Shown one piece after another: positions 36,079 through 49,576 of a DNA stretch of 64,000 nt. This stretch comes from Eledone cirrhosa (taxonomy: Eukaryota > Mollusca > Cephalopoda > Octopoda > Eledonidae). The stretch's first letter is position 1. Each line of letters opens with the position of its first letter. The notes beneath the pieces were generated by a model. It was not told the DNA's origin, searched no databases, and worked only from the letters and a program-made list of their open reading frames with translations. The stretch covers positions 28,399,649 to 28,463,648 of the forward strand of contig OZ024759.1 in assembly GCA_964016885.1 (NCBI GenBank). The letters run 5' to 3'. The translations under genes were made by a program, and so were the position numbers.

Positions 36079-39000
36079 TTATGTTTACAATAAAAATAGA
36101 CAAACAATTTAATGATAATATGAAATGAAAGTATTATTATTTATTAATAATATTTTTATTGTTTTCACTGCATTAACTTCTGAGTGTGACTTTGTTTTTC
36201 TTACTATTTTCTACTGTAAATGGCGGCTTAATTGGATTATTACTAAGGTTTACTGGATTGTGGTGTTTCTTTATTGTTTTATATTTCAATCAGTGGACAT
36301 CAGGATAGCTTTCTATATACCTGGGATAAATGTAAAGAGTACTGACTTTCATCTGCAGTTCAATGGTGATGTCTTCTTATATTTTCATTTACTTCTGCAA
36401 TATTGTAGTCTTTACATTATTTTAAATATTTCTATCATGTCACTCGTTTGATATATCTCCCCGAAAGATATAGTTATTCAGAGCTTTACATTGGAATACT
36501 GTACTACTATTTAAATATTAGTCCTTTAAATATATATTTCTCTCATGTCCCCCCCCCCCCCCTCTTAGATTTATCTCCTCTAAATTTGCAATCCCTAAAG
36601 TTTAACATCTTTCTTCAGAAGACGATTTCTTAATAATTCTGGTGTTTTCTGTTTTGTTCTTTTCTGGATTCCTTCAATAGGTTCTCCGTATTTTCTGAAG
36701 TCGTCTGACCATGCCCCAAAACAATATTCTAGGTTGTATCACACATATCATTCAACTAGTGTTTTAGACCTCTCGACATTTAGCTAGGCAAAGGAATGTT
36801 TTATTATTCCTATCATCTGAATTCCTTTTTTTTTTCTTCAACATGTTTAGCCATCTTTAAAATCATATTCATACATATTCACAATTCCTCGTGGAGGGGT
36901 ATAAGAGACATGTATAAATATAGCTGCATATTACTACAAAATAACTTGAACCATATCGCGAAACATTTTGTAAAGTATCTCTGTAATTATTCTCATTTCG
37001 ATTTTCTGTAGAATGTATTGACGTTTAAGATAGAGACAATTGCCCTTCTTCTAATAATCTCTTTGTCCATTCCATGTTTAGTCTCACAAAATATTGTTAA
37101 TGCAAGATTTTGCTCTAATGTAATAAATGTTACTTTTAAAAGACCGAAGTTCTCAATTTTCTTCTTTCTCTTGTATATTGATATCTAAAGGATAACAAAT
37201 GTATGAATTATGTGATAGGGATGAAAAAAGCCACGACCTTCTTCTCTCGTTACAGAAGGCTAACTGACAACGTCTTTCGCAGGAGTGACTAGTACTACTG
37301 CCTTTTATATACCGTGACAACTGGAAAGACGTGAAAAATAAGGATACACTCTGCTCTCCTTATCAACATTGTCCGAGTCTGAGGACCTTTCCTCCCTGGT
37401 TAAGGAGTGAGATAAAATATTAGGGATCAATCTCTAGCAATAATTTCATTAAATCATATTTAACCAGAGACTGTTATGTCGTGGTTGTTGCTATATTTTA
37501 TAGTCGTGGTTTCAATGTTTAACAGCGGTTGTATAATTAGCTTTATCTAATTATTATCAAACAAAACAGATTTATATATTGTCGCCGTTGTACGTTAAAA
37601 TCACATATATATTTATATACACACCAAGGATGGAGGGACGACGGAATTGAAAACCATTATTGCTGAGTACATCACGGCAAGATCTAATCTAATACACACA
37701 CACACACTCTCCCGTATATATTTAATAATCAGCTATGACCATGAAAAAGGTCCCTGTAGATCATCTGGTTGTAGGATCTAATGAACCCGAAAGAAAGTGA
37801 AAATATATTTTATGAAAGCGCCAGAAGAATAAATGTAAACATTGACCCGATTCTAGTAGAAATAACAATGAGAAAGCCATGAACGCCAGCACATCTATTT
37901 TGCTTGGAAATTGAAAGTAGGTTTATAAATATTAATTTTTTTCTTATGTTCTTGTATCTGTTTCGTTGGCCTAATGGTAGGTGTTAGAGACTATGTAGAC
38001 ATTGATGTGGTGTTCAATCTCAGTCCGAATCTGTACTATATATTTTTAAATTTAAATTTTTCTCTAGCAAAGTAAAAAAATGAAATTATTATCTATAGAC
38101 TTTGACTGAGATCGAAACCCAGAGCAGGTTCTCCACCGTCTCTAATACCTACCATTAGGCCACGGAGACAGATATAAAAACAGTGTGAAAATTAATATTT
38201 ATAAAGTTACTTTTCTATTTTTGTTTTATACTATAAAAAATATAATACGACACACTGCCAGTGATTGAACCCCGCACCTGGACCTCCACCGGCTCTTATA
38301 CTTACCACTAGGCTAAAGGGACAGTTACGGAAACTTACTGAAAATTGATTTTTATAAACCTACTTTTTCATTACTAGAAAAAACCGGAAGTGGAGAAAAT
38401 TGAAAAACATCTTCTTTTTCTTCCTCTGATTTTTTTTTATCCAAAATTTCGATTTAAGTCAGAGACGAGTTATCGTTCGTGGCAAAAATCAGAGGAAGAA
38501 AAAGAAAAAGTTTTTCAATTTTCTCCACTTCCGGTTTTTTCTAGTATAGGTAAGTAAATATTAATTTTCAATGCATTTTTCTAACCGTCCCTGTGGCCTA
38601 ATGGTAAGTACTAGAGACGGTGGAGATCCTGATTTAGGGTTCGATTTCCGTTAGGTTTTATACTAATAACTGCGTATTTGTTGCTTTTATTAAGTAAGAT
38701 TTGAACTAATAATGCTGTACTTTGTAGTAATGTCCCATATTATATTCAACATATTTTAATTAAAATTTGTTTTTTTTTATAAAAGAAAGAACAAAAAACC
38801 TTATTGAAATTAAGAAATGAATTTTATTCAGTAAAGTTGTTTTTATTTTGTTTTCACTTCATTAACTGCTGAATACGTCTTTTGTTTTTGTTTTTGATTC
38901 TTTCTAACCATTGTTTACTGCAAATGGTGACTGCAACGAAGCTGGATTATTACCAAGTTTCACTGGATGATTGTATTATTTTGTTGTCAGTGGACATCTG

Positions 39001-40586
39001 GACATCTATCTAAATACCTGGAATAAACACAAGGTGTGTGTTTTACGTAACATTTCATTTTAATGTCTGATGTTCCTGTATATCACATTTAAAATGTAAC
39101 CAATAAACAAGAGAGGGAGGCGACATCAAAATAAACCACACAGACGAGGTACGAATAATCTAAAATTAATTTTAACAAACTATAAACGATGTTTAAAGAG
39201 AGACAAACATTAAAAAAGGATTTCAAACAAACACGTAAACACAATTACAGCCATAATCTAATATGTGAAGATCAACATTTTTCACGATCGAAATAAAACT
39301 AAATATGTAAAGTTTAGTGGCCCCTGATTTACTTGCTTTTAATTTCATTTTGATAATATGTATTCTGTAGACATATATTTATGATTTTAATGATGAAATT
39401 TCCTCTTGTCTTTAAAAGATTATTACTTATAAAAATTATAATAGTCACCTCCTCATTCGAGGTAGCTTACCCACAGGGGTTCCTCAACTGGGCGATTTCA
39501 ACTGTTGGGTGGGCGATGAGCAGCTGAACAGAAAATTGAGGGCCATTGGAAACTTGGGTGGCCGATATAGAATTTTGAGATTTAAGAAGTATTGCTACCC
39601 GAAAACCTATTCAAGGAATATATGCAAAGAACCTGAATAAAAATCAGGAAGCTAATTGGTAAAATTAAACCAGGAACAAACATTTACGAAACATATTTGG
39701 TATACTTTGGAATATTTACTATACAGGTGGCTGGTGGAATATTTTTCAAATGTTCTGGAGACAAGCCTCTTAGCTATATATCATAGTTCTTCAATCCTTC
39801 ATCTTCCACAGTTGGTGAAGTATTTCGATTTGATATGACGATCGCAGAGTTAGATTCAGGACGTGGTGGCGTTCATGGCTTTCTTAGTGTTGTTACTAGA
39901 AAGGGTCGACTCTGTCTTTCACACTTCAGGTTTTTTCATGAATTAAATATCCATTTTCTTTCTGATCGGTCTAACAATGATTTGAACCTACAATGACTCC
40001 GTCTGTAATAATGTTCTCTTATTTGAAATATGCCATTCCTAACTCCCGTGTCTGTGTGTGTGAAAAATATTCCAACTTAGAGCGACGTGCCCGTAAATTG
40101 TTTAGCCTGATTCCTATATATAGATAATGTGTAATATTTGAACCTTCATGGAGGGTCTTTGCCGTAATTTCCCGTAACTCCGACTAGAAATCATTATGTA
40201 GTTTATTCGTCCGTTAAAAATAATGATTAAAACAATTCTATATCCACAGTTATATACACCTCTTCATCACATATATTATTTCCACCAATAACTACATTAT
40301 ATCCTTAAATATGACACCAAGACATATAATTTGTAAATAAAAGATAAAATATTAAAACCTCAATTTTTAAATAATTTTACCCCACCTTTGTGTTCTCAGT
40401 GTTTAGATTAACCCATAATTTTATGATTTTGGAGCATATAACTTATAGTACCAGTCATATACTGAGATCAATTTAACGGATTGGTTCCTCCTCGCAAATT
40501 ACTTGACTTTTGCCTAAGTAAGACATACTCACAGAATGTATCGTTGTATATGTATGAATGTATATATATATATATATTAGTATATT
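36079..40586 (+). repeat. Array unit, copy 9 (family B, near-duplicate of copy 8)
   Basis: Carries the same private variants as copy 8: GTGAAAAATAAGG near 37331, AGCGCCAGAAG near 37817, TAGATTCAGG near 39850 and ACTGAGATCA near 40461. I see almost no differences from copy 8 apart from poly-C length (14) and (TA)n length. IR1 is at 37917-38210 and the IR2 core at 38373-38545. Confidence 0.95.
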
Positions 40587-43500
40587 TTATGTTTACAATA
40601 AAAATAGACAAACAATTTAATGATAATATGAAATGAAAGTATTATTATTTATTAATAATATTTTTATTGTTTTCACTGCATTAACTTCTGAGTGTGACTT
40701 TGTTTTTCTTACTATTTTCTACTGTAAATGGCGGCTTAATTGGATTATTACTAAGGTTTACTGGATTGTGGTGTTTCTTTATTGTTTTATATTTCAATCA
40801 GTGGACATCAGGATAGCTTTCTATATACCTGGGATAAATGTAAAGAGTACTGACTTTCATCTGCAGTTCAATGGTGATGTCTTCTTATATTTTCATTTAC
40901 TTCTGCAATATTGTAGTCTTTACATTATTTTAAATATTTCTATCATGTCACTCGTTTGATATATCTCCCCGAAAGATATAGTTATTCAGAGCTTTACATT
41001 GGAATACTGTACTACTATTTAAATATTAGTCCTTTAAATATATATTTCTATCATGTCCCCCCCCCCCCTCTTAGATTTATCTCCTCTAAATTTGCAATCC
41101 CTAAAGTTTAACATCTTTCTTCAGAAGACGATTTCTTAATAATTCTGGTGTTTTCTGTTTTGTTCTTTTCTGGATTCCTTCAATAGGTTCTCCGTATTTT
41201 CTGAAGTCGTCTGACCATGCCCCAAAACAATATTCTAGGTTGTATCACACATATCATTCAACTAGTGTTTTAGACCTCTCGACATTTAGCTAGGCAAAGG
41301 AATGTTTTATTACTCCTATCATCTGAATTCCTTTTTTTTTTCTTCAACATGTTTAGCCATCTTTAAAATCATATTCATACATATTCACAATTCCTCGTGG
41401 AGGGGTATAAGAGACATGTATAAATATAGCTGCATATTACTACAAAATAACTTGAACCATATCGCGAAACATTTGGTAAAGTATCTCTGTAATTATTCTC
41501 ATTTCGATTTTCTGTAGAATGTATTGACGTTTAAGATAGAGACAATTGCCCTTCTTCTAATAATCTTTGTCCATTCCATGTTTAGTCTCACAAAATATTG
41601 TTAATGCAAGATTTTGCTCTAATGTAATAAATGTTACTTTTAAAAGACCGAAGTTCTCAATTTTCTTCTTTCTCTTGTATATTGATATCTAAAGGATAAC
41701 AAATGTATGAATTATGTGATAGGGATGAAAAAAGCCACGACCTTCTTCTCTCGTTACAGAAGGCTAACTGACAACGTCTTTCGCAGGAGTGACTAGTACT
41801 ACTGCCTTTTATATACCGTGACAACTGGAAAGACGTGACAAATAAGGATACACTCTGCTCTCCTTATCAACATTGTCCGAGTCTGAGGACCTTTCCTCCC
41901 TGGTTAAGGAGTGAGATAAAATATTAGGGATCAATCTCTAGCAATAATTTCATTAAATCATATTTAACCAGAGACTGTTATGTCGTGGTTGTTGCTATAT
42001 TTTATAGTCGTGGTTTCAATGTTTAACAGCGGTTGTATAATTAGCTTTATCTAATTATTATCAAACAAAACAGATTTATATATTGTCGCCGTTGTACGTT
42101 AAAATCACATATATATTTATATACACACCAAGGATGGAGGGACGACGGAATTGAAAACCATTATTGCTGAGTACATCACGGCAAGATCTAATCTAATACA
42201 CACACACACACTCTCCCGTATATATTTAATAATCAGCTATGACCATGAAAAAGGTCCCTGTAGATCATCTGGTTGTAGGATCTAATGAACCCGAAAGAAA
42301 GTGAAAATATATTTTATGAAAGCCCCAGAAGAATAAATGTAAACATTGACCCGATTCTAGTAGAAATAACAATGAGAAAGCCATGAACGCCAGCACATCT
42401 ATTTTGCTTGGAAATTGAAAGTAGGTTTATAAATATTAATTTTTTTCTTATGTTCTTGTATCTGTTTCGTTGGCCTAATGGTAGGTGTTAGAGACTATGT
42501 AGACATTGATGTGGTGTTCAATCTCAGTCCGAATCTGTACTATATATTTTTCTCTAGCAAAGTAAAAAAATGAAATTATTATCTATAGACTTTGACTGAG
42601 ATCGAAACCCAGAGCAGGTTCTCCACCGTCTCTAATACCTACCATTAGGCCACGGAGACAGATATAAAAACAGTGTGAAAATTAATATTTATAAAGTTAC
42701 TTTTTTATTTTTGTTTTATACTATAAAAAATATAATACGACACACTGCCAGTGATTGAACCCCGCACCTGGACCTCCACCGGCTCTTATACTTACCACTA
42801 GGCTAAAGGGACGGTTACGGAAACTTACTGAAAATTGATATTTATAAACCTACTTTTTCATTACTAGAAAAAACCGGAAGTGGAGAAAATTGAAAAACAT
42901 CTTCTTTTTCTTCCTCTGATTTTTTTTTATCCAAAATTTCGATTTAAGTCAGAGACGAGTTATCGTTCGTGGCAAAAATCAGAGGAAGAAAAAGAAAAAG
43001 TTTTTCAATTTTCTCCACTTCCGGTTTTTTCTAGTATAGGTAAGTAAATATTAATTTTCAATGCATTTTTCTAACCGTCCCTGTGGCCTAATGGTAAGTA
43101 CTAGAGACGGTGGAGATCCTGATTTAGGGTTCGATTTCCGTTAGGTTTTATACTAATAACTGCGTATTTGTTGCTTTTATTAAGTAAGATTTGAACTAAT
43201 AATGCTGTACTTTGTAGTAATGTCCCATATTATATTCAACATATTTTAATTAAAATTTGTTTTTTTTCATAAAAGAAAGAACAAAAAGCCTTATTGAAAT
43301 TAAGAAATGAATTTTATTCAGTAAAGTTGTTTTTATTTTGTTTTCACTTCATTAACTGCTGAATACGTCTTTTGTTTTTGTTTTTGATTCTTTCTAACCA
43401 TTGTTTACTGCAAATGGTGACTGCAACGAAGCTGGATTATTACCAAGTTTCACTGGATGATTGTATTATTTTGTTGTCAGTGGACATCTGGACATCTATC

Positions 43501-45076
43501 TAAATACCTGGAATAAACACAAGGTGTGTGTTTTACGTAACATTTCATTTTAATGTCTGATGTTCCTGTATATCACATTTAAAATGTAACCAATAAACAA
43601 GAGAGGGAGGCGACATCAAAATAAACCACACAGACGAGGTACGAATAATCTAAAATTAATTTTAACAAACTATAAACGATGTTTAAAGAGAGACAAACAT
43701 TAAAAAAGGATTTCAAACAAACACGTAAACACAATTACAGCCATAATCTAATATGTGAAGATCAACATTTTTCACGATCGAAATAAAACTAAATATGTAA
43801 AGTTTAGTGGCCCCTGATTTACTTGCTTTTAATTTCGTTTTGATAATCTGTATTCTGTAGACATATATTTATGATTTTAATGATGAAATTTCCTCTTGTC
43901 TTTAAAAGATTATTACTTATAAAAATTATAATAGTCACCTCCTCATTCGAGGTAGCTTACCCACAGGGGTTCCTCAACTGGGCGATTTCAACTGTTGGGT
44001 GGGCGATGAGCAGCTGAACAGAAAATTGAGGGCCATTGGAAACTTTGGTGGCCGATATAGAATTTTGAGATTTAAGAAGGTATGCTACCCGAAAACCTAT
44101 TCAAGGAATATATGCAAAGAACCTGAATAAAAATCAGGAAGCTAATTGGTAAAATTAAACCAGGAACAAACATTTACGAAACATATTTGGTATACTTTGG
44201 AATATTTACTATACAGGTGGCTGGTGGAATATTTTTCAAATGTTCTGGAGACAAGCCTCTTAGCTATATATCATAGTTCTTCAATCCTTCATCTTCCACA
44301 GTTGGTGAAGTATTTCGATTTGATATGACGATCGCAGAGTTAGATTTAGGACGTGGTGGCGTTCATGGCTTTCTTAGTGTTGTTACTAGAAAGGGTCGAC
44401 TCTGTCTTTCACACTTCAGGTTTTTTCATGAATTAAATATCCATTTTCTTTCTGATCGGTCTAACAATGATTTGAACCTACAATGACTCCGTCTGTAATA
44501 ATGTTCTCTTATTTGAAATATGCCATACCTAACTCCCGTGTCTGTGTGTGTGAAAAATATTCCAACTTAGAGCGACGTGCCCGTAAATTGTTTAGCCTGA
44601 TTCCTATATATAGATAATGTGTAATATTTGAACCTTCATGGAGGGTCTTTGCCGTAATTTCCCGTAACTCCGACTAGAAATCATTATGTAGTTTATTCGT
44701 CCGTTAAAAATAATGATTAAAACAATTCTATATCCACAGTTATATACACCTCTTCATCACATATATTATTTCCACCAATAACTACATTATATCCTTAAAT
44801 ATGACACCAAGACATATAATTTATAAATAAAAGATAAAATATTAAAACCTCAATTTTTAAATAATTTTACCCCACCTTTGTGTTCTCAGTGTTTAGATTA
44901 ACCCATAATTTTATGATTTTGGAGCATATAACTTATAGTACCAGTCATATACTGGGATCAATTTAACGGATTGGTTCCTCCTCGCAAATTACTTGACTTT
45001 TGCCTAAGTAAGACATACTCACAGAATGTATCGTTGTATATGTATGAATGTATATATATATATATATTAGTATATT
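40587..45076 (+). repeat. Array unit, copy 10 (family B mosaic)
   Basis: Shares AACATTTGGTAAAG (near 41469) and the CT-deleted TAATCTTTGTCC (near 41560) with copy 12, two units away, and not with copy 11 between them. It also carries family A states near 44041-44085 (AACTTTGGTGG, AAGAAGGTATGC) inside an otherwise family B unit. IR1 at 42421-42700 lacks the 14 bp centre, as in copies 7 and 14. The IR2 core is at 42863-43035. Confidence 0.95.
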
Positions 45077-48000
45077 TTATGTTTACAATAAAAATAGACA
45101 AACAATTTAATGATAATATGAAATGAAAGTATTATTATTTATTAATAATATTTTTATTGTTTTCACTGCATTAACTTCTGAGTGTGACTTTGTTTTTCTT
45201 ACTATTTTCTACTGTAAATGGCGGCTTAATTGGATTATTACTAAGGTTTACTGGATTGTGGTGTTTCTTTATTGTTTTATATTTCAATCAGTGGACATCA
45301 GGATAGCTTTCTATATACCTGGGATAAATGTAAAGAGTACTGACTTTCATCTGCAGTTCAATGGTGATGTCTTCTTATATTTTCATTTACTTCTGCAATA
45401 TTGTAGTCTTTACATTATTTTAAATATTTCTATCATGTCACTCGTTTGATATATCTCCCCGAAAGATATAGTTATTCAGAGCTTTACATTGGAATACTGT
45501 ACTACTATTTAAATATTAGTCCTTTAAATATATATTTCTCTCATGTCCCCCCCCCCCCTCTTAGATTTATCTCCTCTAAATTTGCAATCCCTAAAGTTTA
45601 ACATCTTTCTTCAGAAGACGATTTCTTAATAATTCTGGTGTTTTCTGTTTTGTTCTTTTCTGGATTCCTTCAATAGGTTCTCCGTATTTTCTGAAGTCGT
45701 CTGACCATGCCCCAAAACAATATTCTAGGTTGTATCACACATATCATTCAACTAGTGTTTTAGACCTCTCGACATTTAGCTAGGCAAAGGAATGTTTTAT
45801 TATTCCTATCATCTGAATTCCTTTTTTTTTTCTTCAACATGTTTAGCCATCTTTAAAATCATATTCATACATATTCACAATTCCTCGTGGAGGGGTATAA
45901 GAGACATGTATAAATATAGCTGCATATTACTACAAAATAACTTGAACCATATCGCGAAACATTTTGTAAAGTATCTCTGTAATTATTCTCATTTCGATTT
46001 TCTGTAGAATGTATTGACGTTTAAGATAGAGACAATTGCCCTTCTTCTAATAATCTCTTTGTCCATTCCATGTTTAGTCTCACAAAATATTGTTAATGCA
46101 AGATTTTGCTCTAATGTAATAAATGTTACTTTTAAAAGACCGAAGTTCTCAATTTTCTTCTTTCTCTTGTATATTGATATCTAAAGGATAACAAATGTAT
46201 GAATTATGTGATAGGGATGAAAAAAGCCACGACCTTCTTCTCTCGTTACAGAAGGCTAACTGACAACGTCTTTCGCAGGAGTGACTAGTACTACTGCCTT
46301 TTATATACCGTGACAACTGGAAAGACGTGACAAATAAGGATACACTCTGCTCTCCTTATCAACATTGTCCGAGTCTGAGGACCTTTCCTCCCTGGTTAAG
46401 GAGTGAGATAAAATATTAGGGATCAATCTCTAGCAATAATTTCATTAAATCATATTTAACCAGAGACTGTTATGTCGTGGTTGTTGCTATATTTTATAGT
46501 CGTGGTTTCAATGTTTAACAGCGGTTGTATAATTAGCTTTATCTAATTATTATCAAACAAAACAGATTTATATATTGTCGCCGTTGTACGTTAAAATCAC
46601 ATATATATTTATATACACACCAAGGATGGAGGGACGACGGAATTGAAAACCATTATTGCTGAGTACATCACGGCAAGATCTAATCTAATACACACACACA
46701 CACTCTCCCGTATATATTTAATAATCAGCTATGACCATGAAAAAGGTCCCTGTAGATCATCTGGTTGTAGGATCTAATGAACCCGAAAGAAAGTGAAAAT
46801 ATATTTTATGAAAGCCCCAGAAGAATAAATGTAAACATTGACCCGATTCTAGTAGAAATAACAATGAGAAAGCCATGAACGCCAGCACATCTATTTTGCT
46901 TGGAAATTGAAAGTAGGTTTATAAATATTAATTTTTTTCTTATGTTCTTGTATCTGTTTCGTTGGCCTAATGGTAGGTGTTAGAGACTATGTAGACATTG
47001 ATGTGGTGTTCAATCTCAGTCCGAATCTGTACTATATATTTTTAAATTTAAATTTTTCTCTAGCAAAGTAAAAAAATGAAATTATTATCTATAGACTTTG
47101 ACTGAGATCGAAACCCAGAGCAGGTTCTCCACCGTCTCTAATACCTACCATTAGGCCACGGAGACAGATATAAAAACAGTGTGAAAATTAATATTTATAA
47201 AGTTACTTTTCTATTTTTGTTTTATACTATAAAAAATATAATACGACACACTGCCAGTGATTGAACCCCGCACCTGGACCTCCAACGGCTCTTATACTTA
47301 CCACTAGGCTAAAGGGACGGTTACGGAAACTTACTGAAAATTGATATTTATAAACCTACTTTTTCATTACTAGAAAAAACCGGAAGTGGAGAAAATTGAA
47401 AAACATCTTCTTTTTCTTCCTCTGATTTTTTTTTATCCAAAATTTCGATTTAAGTCAGAGACGAGTTATCGTTCGTGGCAAAAATCAGAGGAAGAAAAAG
47501 AAAAAGTTTTTCAATTTTCTCCACTTCCGGTTTTTTCTAGTATAGGTAAGTAAATATTAATTTTCAATGCATTTTTCTAACCGTCCCTGTGGCCTAATGG
47601 TAAGTACTAGAGACGGTGGAGATCCTGATTTAGGGTTCGATTTCCGTTAGGTTTTATACTAATAACTGCGTATTTGTTGCTTTTATTAAGTAAGATTTGA
47701 ACTAATAATGCTGTACTTTGTAGTAATGTCCCATATTATATTCAACATATTTTAATTAAAATTTGTTTTTTTTTATAAAAGAAAGAACAAAAAACCTTAT
47801 TGAAATTAAGAAATGAATTTTATTCAGTAAAGTTGTTTTTATTTTGTTTTCACTTCATTAACTGCTGAATACGTCTTTTGTTTTTGTTTCTTTCTAACCA
47901 TTGTTTACTGCAAATGGTGACTGCAACGAAGCTGGATTATTACCAAGTTTCACTGGATGATTGTATTATTTTGTTGTCAGTGGACATCTGGACATCTATC

Positions 48001-49576
48001 TAAATACCTGGAATAAACACAAGGTGTGTGTTTTACGTAACATTTCATTTTAATGTCTGATGTTCCTGTATATCACATTTAAAATGTAACCAATAAACAA
48101 GAGAGGGAGGCGACATCAAAATAAACCACACAGACGAGGTACGAATAATCTAAAATTAATTTTAACAAACTATAAACGATGTTTAAAGAGAGACAAACAT
48201 TAAAAAAGGATTTCAAACAAACACGTAAACACAATTACAGCCATAATCTAATATGTGAAGATCAACATTTTTCACGATCGAAATAAAACTAAATATGTAA
48301 AGTTTAGTGGCCCCTGATTTACATGCTTTTAATTTCATTTCGATAATATGTATTCTGTAGACATATATTTATGATTTTAATGATGAAATTTCCTCTTGTC
48401 TTTAAAAGATTATTACTTATAAAAATTATAATAGTCACCTCCTCATTCGAGGTAGCTTACCCACAGGGGTTCCTCAACTGGGCGATTTCAACTGTTGGGT
48501 GGGCGATGAGCAGCTGAACAGAAAATTGAGGGCCATTGGAAACTTGGGTGGCCGATATAGAATTTTGAGATTTAAGAAGTATTGCTACCCGAAAACCTAT
48601 TCAAGGAATATATGCAAAGAACCTGAATAAAAATCAGGAAGCTAATTGGTAAAATTAAACCAGGAACAAACATTTACGAAACATATTTGGTATACTTTGG
48701 AATATTTACTATACAGGTGGCTGGTGGAATATTTTTCAAATGTTCTGGAGACAAGCCTCTTAGCTATATATCATAGTTCTTCAATCCTTCATCTTCCACA
48801 GTTGGTGAAGTATTTCGATTTGATATGACGATCGCAGAGTTAGATTTAGGACGTGGTGGCGTTCATGGCTTTCTTAGTGTTGTTACTAGAAAGGGTCGAC
48901 TCTGTCTTTCACACTTCAGGTTTTTTCATGAATTAAATATCCATTTTCTTTCTGATCGGTCTAACAATGATTTGAACCTACAATGACTCCGTCTGTAATA
49001 ATGTTCTCTTATTTGAAATATGCCATTCCTAACTCCCGTGTCTGTGTGTGTGAAAAATATTCCAACTTAGAGCGACGTGCCCGTAAATTGTTTAGCCTGA
49101 TTCCTATATATAGATAATGTGTAATATTTGAACCTTCATGGAGGGTCTTTGCCGTAATTTCCCGTAACTCCGACTAGAAATCATTATGTAGTTTATTCGT
49201 CCGTTAAAAATAATGATTAAAACAATTCTATATCCACAGTTATATACACCTCTTCATCACATATATTATTTCCACCAATAACTACATTATATCCTTAAAT
49301 ATGACACCAAGACATATAATTTGTAAATAAAAGATAAAATATTAAAACCTCAATTTTTAAATAATTTTACCCCACCTTTGTGTTCTCAGTGTTTAGATTA
49401 ACCCATAATTTTATGATTTTGGAGCATATAACTTATAGTACCAGTCATATACTGGGATCAATTTAACGGATTGGTTCCTCCTCGCAAATTACTTGACTTT
49501 TGCCTAAGTAAGACATACTCACAGAATGTATCGTTGTATATGTATGAATGTATATATATATATATATTAGTATATT
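45077..49576 (+). repeat. Array unit, copy 11 (family B)
   Basis: CTCCAACGGCTC near 47280 is shared with copies 12 and 13. TTACATGCTTT near 48320 is shared with copy 7. A short deletion in the T-rich run near 47885 is private. IR1 is at 46913-47206 and the IR2 core at 47369-47541. The poly-C tract near 45547 is 12 long. Confidence 0.95.
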
